Shown here in pieces: positions 1 to 6,241 of a stretch of DNA of 6,338 nucleotides (positions within the stretch are counted from its first letter, which is position 1; the number at the start of each line of letters is the position of its first letter). Where the stretch lies: the NCBI GenBank assembly GCA_022360335.1, contig JAKSCZ010000371.1, positions 1-6,338 of the forward strand, in the 5' to 3' direction. The position numbers were made by a program, and so were the translations under genes. Origin of the DNA: Pseudomonadota bacterium. GTDB taxonomy: Bacteria; Pseudomonadota; Gammaproteobacteria; Steroidobacterales; Woeseiaceae. The notes under the pieces are model-generated. The model saw only the letters and a list, made by a program, of their open reading frames with translations. It made no database searches and was not told the origin of the DNA.

Positions 1-226
1 CGCGATCAAGTTGCGCATCATCACGCGCAAGAGCCTCGGCGGCATCCGGACCGACCTGTCGAGTCGCGTCCTCGACGTCGCCGGCGAGCCGATTCCCGGG
101 CTCTACGCCGTCGGCGAGGCGGCCGGATTCGGCGGCGGCGGTGCGAACGGCCGCCGCTCGCTCGAAGGGACGTTCCTGTCGGGCTGCGTTCTCACGGCGC
201 GGGCTGCGGCCGACGCGATCGCCTGA
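1..226 (+). CDS. FAD-binding dehydrogenase, C-terminal fragment (PRK12834 / fumarate-reductase flavoprotein type)
   Basis: The gene is cut by the left window edge; the reading frame is open from base 2 and ends at TGA 224-226, leaving about 74 residues. The visible tail has the late FAD-binding segment of fumarate reductase/succinate dehydrogenase-like flavoproteins: a TRKSLGGI stretch (the conserved T-x-G-G-I/L region), a TDLSSRVLD segment, then IPGLYAVGEAAGFGGGGANG, in which the acidic residue and glycines contact the FAD, followed by a SLEGTFLSGCVLTARAAA helix. The GFGGGG..G/R..LEGTFL..C pattern is what I recall for the PRK12834 'putative FAD-binding dehydrogenase' group, distantly related to 3-ketosteroid delta-1-dehydrogenases. 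The substrate cannot be read from this tail. The gene converges on the DUF418 gene with only 17 bases between the stops. Family assignment is strong; the exact reaction is unknown. Confidence 0.85.
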   Translation, partial: AIKLRIITRKSLGGIRTDLSSRVLDVAGEPIPGLYAVGEAAGFGGGGANGRRSLEGTFLSGCVLTARAAADAIA

Positions 227-230
227 GCGC

Positions 231-245
231 AGCCCGGGGCGGGCT
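231..245. terminator. Possible small hairpin between convergent stops
   Basis: AGCCCG (231-236) pairs with CGGGCT (240-245) around a GGG loop, a perfect 6-bp GC-rich stem in the 17-base gap between the converging dehydrogenase and DUF418 genes. It overlaps the DUF418 TAG stop (246-244). Neither strand has a following T tract, so it may only weakly stop transcription, or be chance in GC-rich DNA. Confidence 0.25.
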
Positions 246-1539
246 ACTTCATCGCTTGTTTGCTGCCGTAGGTGAGCGAGCGCCAGACCCACTCGACCGG
301 GCCGAAGCGGTAGCGCTCCAGCCACCAACTGCTCCACAGGAGTTGCAAGCCGACGACCGCCGCGACGAAGAACATCTGCCAGAATCTCGGCACCGAGCCG
401 AACAGCCCGAGACCGTAGCCGTAGAACACGGTGGTCAGGATCACCGAGTGCGCGAGGTAGTTGGTCAGCGCCATGCGGCCGACGGCCGCGAAGCGATCCA
501 TGAGGCGCTGCAACACACCGGTTTTCGTCAGCCACATGACGAGGCCGATGTGGCCGAGTGCGACGAATATGCTGCCGACGTAGTTGGCCACGCCGCCGGC
601 ACGCATGAAGTAGAGCTGGTCGAATTCGTGAGCGTACAGATCGACTGCGCTGAATACGGTCAACGGCAGTCCCAGCGCGTAGAAGACGAGCGTGAACCGG
701 GCGTAGAACCCCGTAGACCGGTCCGCCGTGAGTACGCCGAGTTTCATCAGCGCCATGCCGATGAGCATGAGTGCGCTGATGCGCCACAGGCCGTAGAAGA
801 GCACCATGAATACCTGCATCATTGCGACCAGCGGCGCCCGGTATTCGACGGCGTCGAGGTAGCTGCCGAGGTAAGCCTCGGTTTCCCTCCGGATATCCTC
901 GTCCGTCGGGAACGCGAAGGCGCGCTGCTGTTCCCAGTTTTCGAGGATCCTCTGCTGCTCCTCGTCGAGCGCTTCGCCGGCCTCCTGCAGCACCTCGATC
1001 TCGGCGACCCGGACCATGGCCTGTTCCATCATCTTCGCGTTGCCGAGATTGAACAGCAGGGTCACGGGCAACAGCAGACAGGCAAGGATGACGAGCGTCC
1101 GCGGTTGCCACTTGCGCGCCCGGTAGACGAGCATGCCGATCAGGGCGTAGGCGAACAGGATGTCGCCGAACCAGATGAAGTAGCCGTGCAGTGCGCCGAT
1201 GACGAGCAGCCAGAACTGGCGGCGGAAATAGAAACGGGCGGGCTTTGCGCCGCGCGCCTCCGCACGCTCCGTCATCAGTACGAGGCCCGCCCCGAACAGC
1301 ATCGCGAAGATGCTGAGGAACTTCTGGTCGAAAAGGATGTGGGTGAACATCCAGGTGCCGACATTGTAGGGCTCGGTGCCGCCGACCCTGAGCGGGTCCA
1401 TGTAGCCGATGAACGGCATCGCGAACGTGTAGACGTTCATCACGAGAATGCCGAGAATCGCGACGCCGCGCAGGCGATCGAGACTGACGATGCGCTGTCC
1501 GGCCTCGACCGGACCGGCCGCCGGTGTCTGTTGCGTCAT
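244..1539 (-). CDS. DUF418 (YeiB-like) multi-pass membrane protein
   Basis: The protein has 431 residues, a normal length for DUF418 proteins. The N-terminus carries the family signature SLDRLRGVAILGILVMN (19-35) at the start of the first membrane helix. Further marks are an LFGAG helix end (81-85), FYFRRQFWLLVIGALHGYF (103-121) followed by a G-D-I-L-F turn, GRMALTNYLAHSVI (354-367), and the C-terminal RFGPVEWVWRSLTYG (411-425), typical of the DUF418 domain. Roughly eight to ten hydrophobic segments are visible. A long charged region at about 168-235 lies between them and is probably an extracytoplasmic or cytoplasmic loop. ATG 1539 is chosen because GGGGGG (1549-1544) sits 4 bases upstream; a TTG at 1551, directly after the upstream stop, lacks such a site. 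It is the last gene of the four-gene block, 12 bases after the hydrolase. The biochemical role of the family is poorly defined; transport and acyl transfer have both been considered. Confidence 0.9.
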   Translation of the reverse strand: MTQQTPAAGPVEAGQRIVSLDRLRGVAILGILVMNVYTFAMPFIGYMDPLRVGGTEPYNVGTWMFTHILFDQKFLSIFAMLFGAGLVLMTERAEARGAKPARFYFRRQFWLLVIGALHGYFIWFGDILFAYALIGMLVYRARKWQPRTLVILACLLLPVTLLFNLGNAKMMEQAMVRVAEIEVLQEAGEALDEEQQRILENWEQQRAFAFPTDEDIRRETEAYLGSYLDAVEYRAPLVAMMQVFMVLFYGLWRISALMLIGMALMKLGVLTADRSTGFYARFTLVFYALGLPLTVFSAVDLYAHEFDQLYFMRAGGVANYVGSIFVALGHIGLVMWLTKTGVLQRLMDRFAAVGRMALTNYLAHSVILTTVFYGYGLGLFGSVPRFWQMFFVAAVVGLQLLWSSWWLERYRFGPVEWVWRSLTYGSKQAMK

Positions 1540-1543
1540 GTTG

Positions 1544-1549
1544 CCCCCC
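1544..1549 (-). promoter_or_regulatory. Ribosome binding site deciding the DUF418 start
   Basis: A run of six G on the minus strand ends 4 bases before ATG 1539 and lies wholly in the 12-base gap after the hydrolase stop. It supports ATG 1539 over the in-frame TTG at 1551. Confidence 0.6.
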
Positions 1550-1551
1550 AA

Positions 1552-2442
1552 TCAGTCGTCGAGGCGGATGTTAACACGGCGGTTCCGGCGCCCTTGCAGA
1601 TGCGCCTCGAGCCAGGACGTCATGTCGGCGAGTACGGCGTCCTTCTCCGGCTCGTTGAATATCTCGTGGTGGAGGCCCGGGTAGGTTTTCAGGGTTTTGT
1701 CCGTCGAGCCCGCATGCTCGTAAAATTCCGCCGAGCCCCCGGGGGAGGTCAGGGCGTCTTCCTCGCCGTGAAGGATCAGGAGCGGCAGGTCGACGACATG
1801 GGCGGCTGCCCGCGTCGAGCGCATCGCCTTGCCCAGTTCGGCGATCAGGCGTGCCGAGAGCTTGCCGTGGTGGACCAGCGGGTCGGCGACGTAGGCGCCG
1901 ACCACGGCAGGGTCGCGGCTGACGCCCGAGGGATCGAGGCCGATCACCGGCACCGTCGGCAGCAGCCACGAGATCAGACGGATCAGGCCCCGGACGAGCG
2001 CCGGCGGTTCCTCGTCCGTCCTCAGGGCCGGCCCGGACAGAACGCAGCCGCGAAAGTCCGCCTGCTCGTGCACGAGCAGGGCCGCGGCGATCAGTCCGCC
2101 CATGCTGTGGCCGAGCAGGAACATCGGTATCTTGGGTTGTTCCGTGCGGACCGCGTCGCGCAGGGCGCGGACGCCGTCGAGATAGACGGAGAAACGCTCG
2201 ACGTAGCCCGCCCGTCCGTCCGACTTTCCGTGGCCGTAGTGGTCGATCGCGTGCACGGCGAAACCGCGCGCGTTGCAATGCGCCGCGAGATGGCCGTAAC
2301 GGCCGCAGTGCTCGCCGAGGCCGTGCACGAGCAGGACGGCCGCGCGTGCGTCGCCGTCGGGCAGCCATGAGCGGCGGTACAGGCGGCTGGTACCGCGCGC
2401 CGCCGAATGGCGGAAGTCGAGCCGGCCCTCGACGACGCTCAA
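1552..2442 (-). CDS. Alpha/beta hydrolase, monoacylglycerol lipase type
   Basis: The protein has 296 residues and a complete serine-hydrolase fold. The oxyanion-hole segment HGLGEHCGRYG (40-50) is almost the monoacylglycerol lipase signature HGxGEHxGRY. It is followed by DHYGHGKSDG (67-76), the nucleophile elbow GHSMGG with Ser113, the acid HGEEDALTSP with Asp229, and the base YPGLHHEIFNEPEKD with His259. No signal peptide is seen, so it is probably cytoplasmic or loosely membrane-bound. The likely reaction is hydrolysis of monoacylglycerol to glycerol and fatty acid; a lysophospholipase or other esterase role is possible because these families overlap. The start is taken as TTG 2442, whose last two bases are part of the TGA stop of the lipase gene upstream, with GGAG (2455-2452) 9 bases before it. 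The frame stays open much further upstream inside the lipase gene, but that part has no homology-like content. It is the third gene of the block. Confidence 0.88.
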   Translation of the reverse strand: MSVVEGRLDFRHSAARGTSRLYRRSWLPDGDARAAVLLVHGLGEHCGRYGHLAAHCNARGFAVHAIDHYGHGKSDGRAGYVERFSVYLDGVRALRDAVRTEQPKIPMFLLGHSMGGLIAAALLVHEQADFRGCVLSGPALRTDEEPPALVRGLIRLISWLLPTVPVIGLDPSGVSRDPAVVGAYVADPLVHHGKLSARLIAELGKAMRSTRAAAHVVDLPLLILHGEEDALTSPGGSAEFYEHAGSTDKTLKTYPGLHHEIFNEPEKDAVLADMTSWLEAHLQGRRNRRVNIRLDD

Positions 2443-3932
2443 CCCGCCTTTCTCCGCGTAGCCGGCGTCGCCTTCGCGGGCTTGCCGAACTGTTCGATGT
2501 GCTGCTGTTCGTAGCTGCGCAGGATCGGATCGAGCGTGCGGGATATCTGCGTCTGGATACGAATGCGTTCGATGCGGGGCCACGTGGCGCGCTCGCCTTC
2601 GTCGATGAGTGCGGCGATCTCCTCGCGCGAGCGCCACGCCAGCGTCTTGAGCGGATTGTGCAGCTTGCGGAGCGGCGCGATCGTGATGTCGCCGAAATAA
2701 CTCTGGTTGATGACCGAGAGCGCCGAGTTTGCGAGCCGTTCGACCTCCGGAACCCAGCTGATCGGTTTCTCGAAGATCGCCGCACCGGCATTGATCCAGG
2801 CCCGGGCGGTGTCGGTCAGCGCGTACTTGAGCTCGGAAATCACATCCGTCTTGCGCTTGGTCGTATCGATGAACGGGATGACGTACGGGTTCGTCTGACT
2901 GACGATGTAGTGATTCACGCCGTAGAGGCGCGCCAGGCGTTTCGCCGGCAGGTCCTCGCTCAGGGAACCGTCGACCCATTTGCGCGACCCGTGATACGTC
3001 TGCCGTTCGCCGCGGTCGTTTTTCGCCATCAGGACGACGGGCGGGAAGAAGCCCGGGATCGCGGTCGAGGCCAGCACGGCCTCGCGCATGAACACGTTCG
3101 GCGACGTGTCGGCGTTGAGCAGTCGAGACTTCTGGTGATTCTCGGCCGGTGCGACCGAGACGTTCATATGCCTGCCCGTGCGCCGGTAGGATTCCTCGAA
3201 CGTGACGTCGGGCAGGAACTCCTCGAGGACTTCCCACACGTCCTCGGCACGGATGCGCTCGGCCCTGACGCTCGACACGAGCCGCTCGACGAGTCCCGAG
3301 GGATCGTCCTTGCCGGGCAGCTCCTCGGGGTCGAATATCCGGTTCAGTTCGTCATCGGTGCCGGCGCAGACGATGCTCCCCACGAGCGCGCCGCCGCTCG
3401 AACCCGAGATGATGCCGGGTAACAGGCGCTCCTGCCACAGTGCGTTTACGACGCCGACGTGGAAGTAGAGCAGCGTGCCCGACCCGCTCATCATCAGCGC
3501 CGAACGCCCGAAGCAATGGCTCGCGCGCTGGAAGAAGTCGAGCTTTTCCTCGAAGCCGATGCAGTCGACGGCGGGATCGGCCAGGTGTTCGAGCGCCAGC
3601 GTTATCTCGTCGACGTAGTCCTCGATGAGCTTCTTGGTGCCGAACCTGGCCTTGCCGTACAGCTCGGAGGCGCCCATGCCGCCCATGTTGCCGTGAATGC
3701 CTTCGTTCAGTGCAAACAGCAACCCGCGGTCGTCGTGCCGCGCGCGCAGGTTACGCAGGTGATCGAGGCGGGAACGGATGGACACGTAGTCGTAACGTCG
3801 CGACTGGTCCAGAATCTTCCATCGCGCGGCGTCCGACACCTCGTCGTGTTCGATGGCAGCCTGTTTCCACTCGTCGTAACTCGCGGCTTCTTCCATGGCC
3901 GTTTCGAGTTTTTTCAGGCGTGTCGCGAACAC
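2439..3932 (-). CDS. Patatin-like lipase with DUF3336 N-terminal domain (triacylglycerol-lipase type)
   Basis: The protein has 497 residues. The first ~135 form the helical DUF3336 (triacylglycerol lipase N-terminal) domain, with YDEWKQAAIEHDE (19-31) and a LNEGIHGNMGGMG segment (75-87). The patatin domain follows: an oxyanion region around MMSGSGTLLYFHVGVV (147-162), the nucleophile elbow ISGSSGGAL with Ser179, and the catalytic DGS with Asp321, giving the Ser-Asp dyad. This architecture is that of yeast Tgl3/4/5 and plant SDP1 lipid-body lipases and their bacterial relatives; the expected reaction is release of fatty acid from tri- or diacylglycerol, possibly also phospholipid. No signal peptide or clear membrane helix is seen. 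The GTG start at 3932 directly follows an in-frame TAG (3935-3933) and has GGGAG (3947-3943) 10 bases upstream; the next in-frame ATG (3896) would remove the first residues of the domain. It lies 16 bases after the synthetase. The glycine-rich oxyanion loop is diverged (see findings). Confidence 0.9.
   Translation of the reverse strand: MFATRLKKLETAMEEAASYDEWKQAAIEHDEVSDAARWKILDQSRRYDYVSIRSRLDHLRNLRARHDDRGLLFALNEGIHGNMGGMGASELYGKARFGTKKLIEDYVDEITLALEHLADPAVDCIGFEEKLDFFQRASHCFGRSALMMSGSGTLLYFHVGVVNALWQERLLPGIISGSSGGALVGSIVCAGTDDELNRIFDPEELPGKDDPSGLVERLVSSVRAERIRAEDVWEVLEEFLPDVTFEESYRRTGRHMNVSVAPAENHQKSRLLNADTSPNVFMREAVLASTAIPGFFPPVVLMAKNDRGERQTYHGSRKWVDGSLSEDLPAKRLARLYGVNHYIVSQTNPYVIPFIDTTKRKTDVISELKYALTDTARAWINAGAAIFEKPISWVPEVERLANSALSVINQSYFGDITIAPLRKLHNPLKTLAWRSREEIAALIDEGERATWPRIERIRIQTQISRTLDPILRSYEQQHIEQFGKPAKATPATRRKAG
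2443..2455 (-). promoter_or_regulatory. Ribosome binding site for the coupled TTG start
   Basis: GGAG at 2455-2452, followed by a second G-rich patch, lies inside the end of the lipase gene, 9 bases before TTG 2442. Together with the TTGA overlap this suggests reinitiation by ribosomes finishing the lipase. Confidence 0.5.
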
Positions 3933-3942
3933 CTAATCGATT

Positions 3943-3947
3943 CTCCC
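3943..3947 (-). promoter_or_regulatory. Ribosome binding site deciding the GTG start of the patatin lipase
   Basis: GGGAG on the minus strand lies just after the synthetase stop (3951-3949) and 10 bases before GTG 3932. It supports the GTG start over the downstream ATG at 3896. Confidence 0.65.
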
Positions 3948-3948
3948 G

Positions 3949-5625
3949 TCAGGCGGCTTTGAGTTCCTCCGCCATCATAGCGCTCATCTCGATCTTCCGT
4001 ATCTTACCAGTCACGGTCATCGGAAACTCGTCGACGAAACGCACGTATTTCGGAATCTTGTAGTGCGAGATATTGCCCTTGCAGAATTCGCGAATCTCTT
4101 CTTCGGTCGCGGTCTCGCCCTCCATGAGCTGTATCCAGGCGCAGATCTCTTCGCCCATCTTCAGGTCTTCGACGCCGAATACCTGGACCTCGCCGATCTT
4201 CGGGTGCGTGTACAGGAATTCCTCGATCTCGCGCGGGTAGATGTTCTCGCCGCCGCGGATGATCATGTCCTTGATGCGTCCCGTGATGCGCACGTAGCCG
4301 TGTTCGTTCATCGTTCCGAGATCGCCCGAGTGCAGCCAGCCGTCGACGATCGTCTCGGCCGTCTTTTCGTCGTCGTTCCAGTAGCCTTTCATGACCGAAT
4401 AGCCGCGCGTGCAGATCTCGCCCTGCTCGCCGATCGGCACGACGCGGTTGTTCTGGTCGACGATCTTGATCTCGACGTGCGGGATCGGCCGGCCGACGGT
4501 CCGGGTGCGGTTCTCGAAGGAGTCTTCGGGCAGCGTCATGTGATTGATCGGGCTCACTTCGGTCTGTCCGTAGCCGATCAGCACGTTCTCCATGTGCATG
4601 TCGCCGATGATCTGGTGCATCAGCTTCTCGGGGCAGGGTGCACCCGCGATGATGCCGGTTCGCAGGGTCGACAGGTCGAAGGACTCGAAATCCGGATGAT
4701 CGAGCTCGGTGACGAACATCGTCGGCACGCCGTGCAATGCCGTGCACTGCTCGTCCTGAACGGCCTGCAAGGTCGACTCGGGGTCGTACACCGGGCCCGG
4801 GAATACCATGGTCGAGCCGTGGGTCGTCGCGGCCAGGACGCCGAGCACCATGCCGAAGCAGTGGTACAGCGGCACCGGGATGCAGAGACGGTCGTCGGGC
4901 GTCAGGCGCATGCCCTTGCCGGCCTCGAAACCGTCGTTGAGGATATTGCAGTGCGTCAGCGTCGCGCCTTTGGGATTGCCGGTCGTGCCGCTCGTGAACT
5001 GGATGTTGATGGCGTCGTCGGGTCCGAGTTCGGTCTTCAACTCTTCGAGACGCCGGTAGTGGCTCTCGCCGCCAAACAGACAGACCTCGTCGAAATTGAA
5101 CATACCGGGCGATTTCTCATCGCCCATGCGGATCACGGTCGTCAGGTACGGCAGCTTCTCGGCGCGCAGGTAGCCCGGTTCGCAGGAGGCGAGTTCGGGC
5201 GCCAGCGCGTTGAGCATGTGCAGGTACTCGCTGGTCTTGAATTTCTCGGCCGAGACGATGGCCTTGCAGCGGACCTTGTTGAGCACGTACTCGAGCTCGA
5301 ACAGCCGGTAGGCGGGATTGACGTTGACGAGGATCGCACCGACCCGGGCCGTCGCGAACTGCGTCAGTACCCATTCGAAACTGTTCGTGCCCCAGATGCC
5401 GACACGGTCTCCGGGTTCGATCCGCAGGGCGATGAGGCCTGCCGCAAGCCGGTCGACCTGCCTCGCGAACTCGCGATAGGTCCAGCGGACGTCCTGGTGC
5501 CGGACGATCAGCGCGGGGTTGTCGGGATAGGTATCGACGACGCGGTCGAAGCACTCGCCGATAGTCTCGTAGAGGAGCTGGCCGCTGCCTTCGCCCGTCA
5601 TGTAGCTGCGGGTTAGTCTGGTCAT
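3949..5625 (-). CDS. ACSF2-like fatty acyl-CoA synthetase (AMP-binding enzyme)
   Basis: The protein has 558 residues and is complete. It activates a carboxylic acid with ATP to an acyl-adenylate and then forms acyl-CoA. All core motifs of the adenylate-forming family are present: the phosphate loop TSGTTGNPKGA (211-221), GYGQTEVSP (351-359), the WLHSGDLG segment (430-437) whose Asp contacts ribose, the hinge and A8 motif RIKDMIIRGGENIYPREIE (450-468), and the C-terminal TGK with the catalytic Lys541. The regions GIWGTNSFEWVLTQ..., VNPAYR..ELEYVLNKVRCKA, INIQFTSGTTG and MGEEICAWI closely resemble what I remember of human ACSF2, a medium-chain acyl-CoA synthetase, so a medium- or long-chain fatty acid is the likely substrate; the chain length is inferred. 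ATG 5625 is preceded by AGGAGG (5642-5637) with an 11-base spacer. It is the first gene of the block and is presumably driven from the 5626-5711 region. Confidence 0.92.
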   Translation of the reverse strand: MTRLTRSYMTGEGSGQLLYETIGECFDRVVDTYPDNPALIVRHQDVRWTYREFARQVDRLAAGLIALRIEPGDRVGIWGTNSFEWVLTQFATARVGAILVNVNPAYRLFELEYVLNKVRCKAIVSAEKFKTSEYLHMLNALAPELASCEPGYLRAEKLPYLTTVIRMGDEKSPGMFNFDEVCLFGGESHYRRLEELKTELGPDDAINIQFTSGTTGNPKGATLTHCNILNDGFEAGKGMRLTPDDRLCIPVPLYHCFGMVLGVLAATTHGSTMVFPGPVYDPESTLQAVQDEQCTALHGVPTMFVTELDHPDFESFDLSTLRTGIIAGAPCPEKLMHQIIGDMHMENVLIGYGQTEVSPINHMTLPEDSFENRTRTVGRPIPHVEIKIVDQNNRVVPIGEQGEICTRGYSVMKGYWNDDEKTAETIVDGWLHSGDLGTMNEHGYVRITGRIKDMIIRGGENIYPREIEEFLYTHPKIGEVQVFGVEDLKMGEEICAWIQLMEGETATEEEIREFCKGNISHYKIPKYVRFVDEFPMTVTGKIRKIEMSAMMAEELKAA

Positions 5626-5636
5626 GGCGGTATTGT

Positions 5637-5642
5637 CCTCCT
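5637..5642 (-). promoter_or_regulatory. Ribosome binding site of the acyl-CoA synthetase
   Basis: A perfect AGGAGG on the minus strand lies 11 bases before ATG 5625, slightly long spacing. The other in-frame ATG at residue 9 has no comparable site. Confidence 0.7.
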
Positions 5643-5675
5643 ATGGTCGAAGGACCCCAGTGTGGCTAACCCCAA

Positions 5676-5704
5676 TTGACCCCGTATTTTCCGCAGCCGA
5701 TAGT
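5676..5704 (+). promoter_or_regulatory. Candidate sigma-70 promoter of the CNB-domain gene
   Basis: TTGACC (5676-5681, five of six matches to TTGACA) is followed after exactly 17 bases by GATAGT (5699-5704, four of six matches to TATAAT). Counting from the -10 box, transcription would start at about 5711-5712, that is, at the A of the ATG start codon. Purely a consensus match; the -10 element is mediocre. Confidence 0.45.
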
Positions 5705-5711
5705 ATGGATC

Positions 5712-6191
5712 ATGAACGATGCCGCGAAAATGATCGAGCGCTCGCCGCTGGGCGCCGAACTGTCGGACGAGGAGTTGAAGCTGATTGCGGGCCTGATGGC
5801 CGGACGCGTCCTCGACGACGGCGATTTCCTGATCGAGGACGGCGCGAGCGACGACGCGCTGCACGTCATCGTGTCGGGCAAGGTCGAGGTCGTCAAGCGG
5901 ACCGGCGACGACGATTACGCGAGCCTGGCGGTTCTGCGCGAGGGCGAGCTCGCGGGCGAGCTGAGCTTCATCGACGGCACGCCGCACACGGTGGGCCTGC
6001 GGGCGCTCACCGACACGCACGTCCTGTCGCTCGAGCGCGAGCCGTTCGAGAGCATCATCGATTCGCACCCGCAGCTCGTCTACAAGGTCATGCGGGCCAT
6101 TGCACGCTCGGCGCACCGCATCGTGCACCGCATGAACACGGAATTCGTCGAGCTGTCCAACTACATCTTCAAGCAGCACGGCCGCTACTAG
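5712..6191 (+). CDS. Stand-alone cyclic nucleotide-binding domain protein
   Basis: The protein has 159 residues and consists of little more than one CNB (Crp/PKA-type) domain. An N-terminal helix with SDEELKLIAGLM (18-29) leads into the beta roll (GDFLIEDGASDDALHVIVSGKVEVV, about 37-61), then the phosphate-binding cassette GELSFIDGTPHTVGLRA (82-98), the strand THVLSLERE (102-110), and a C-terminal helical part (111-159) equivalent to the B/C helices. No helix-turn-helix, kinase, channel or other effector domain is present, so it probably acts as a sensor or adaptor binding another protein. The cassette has His92 where the phosphate-contacting Arg usually follows Pro, so cyclic nucleotide binding is uncertain. 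ATG 5712 is chosen because the domain starts soon after it; an upstream in-frame TTG at 5676 lies inside the candidate promoter. No Shine-Dalgarno sequence precedes the ATG. It is transcribed away from the lipid operon. Confidence 0.85.
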   Translation: MNDAAKMIERSPLGAELSDEELKLIAGLMAGRVLDDGDFLIEDGASDDALHVIVSGKVEVVKRTGDDDYASLAVLREGELAGELSFIDGTPHTVGLRALTDTHVLSLEREPFESIIDSHPQLVYKVMRAIARSAHRIVHRMNTEFVELSNYIFKQHGRY

Positions 6192-6216
6192 AAGCGGTCT
6201 CGGGTAAACTCGTGAA

Positions 6217-6238
6217 AAGGGCGCCTCGCGGCGCCCTT
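6217..6238. terminator. Bidirectional intrinsic terminator between convergent genes
   Basis: AAGGGCGCC (6217-6225) and GGCGCCCTT (6230-6238) form a perfect 9-bp stem with a TCGC loop. On the minus strand the stem is followed by a short T run (four T counting the stem end), so it best terminates the EF-G-like gene, whose stop is only 3 bases away. On the plus strand it lies 25 bases after the CNB-domain stop but has a weak T tail. Confidence 0.8.
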
Positions 6239-6241
6239 CCA

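Larger units (their letters stand above)
5626..5711. promoter_or_regulatory. Divergent intergenic region between lipid operon and CNB-domain gene
   Basis: These 86 bases separate the two divergent start codons and must hold the promoter of the CNB-domain gene and most likely that of the four-gene operon. It is more A/T-rich than the genes. A plausible plus-strand promoter is listed separately. On the minus strand I could not find a convincing -35/-10 pair; the operon promoter may need an activator or lie partly inside the divergent gene. ACCCC occurs three times in the same direction, starting at 5654, 5669 and 5679. Confidence 0.6.

Noticed and set aside
256..2370. A 704-codon open frame on the plus strand, opposite the DUF418 and hydrolase genes
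   Set aside because: It is antisense to two clear genes, rich in His, Glu, Arg and Val without motifs, and explained by the high GC at third codon positions.
2443..3237. Upstream extension of the hydrolase frame, which would give a 561-residue protein
   Set aside because: The extension lies wholly inside the patatin gene in another frame and has low-complexity, Arg-rich content; the enzyme is already complete at 296 residues from TTG 2442.
2346..3422. A 358-codon plus-strand frame opposite the patatin lipase
   Set aside because: Arg/Asp-rich composition without motifs, and antisense to a complete lipase.
4063..5616. A 517-codon open frame on the plus strand, opposite the acyl-CoA synthetase
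   Set aside because: It is a codon-bias shadow: the opposite strand encodes every core motif of an AMP-binding enzyme and this frame shows no family signature.
5676..5711. TTG 5676 as start of the CNB-domain protein
   Set aside because: It coincides with the -35 candidate, has no ribosome site, and adds 12 residues without domain content.
5626..5720. A minus-strand sigma-70 promoter for the lipid operon
   Set aside because: Only poor -35/-10 combinations with wrong spacing were found; I could not support one position.
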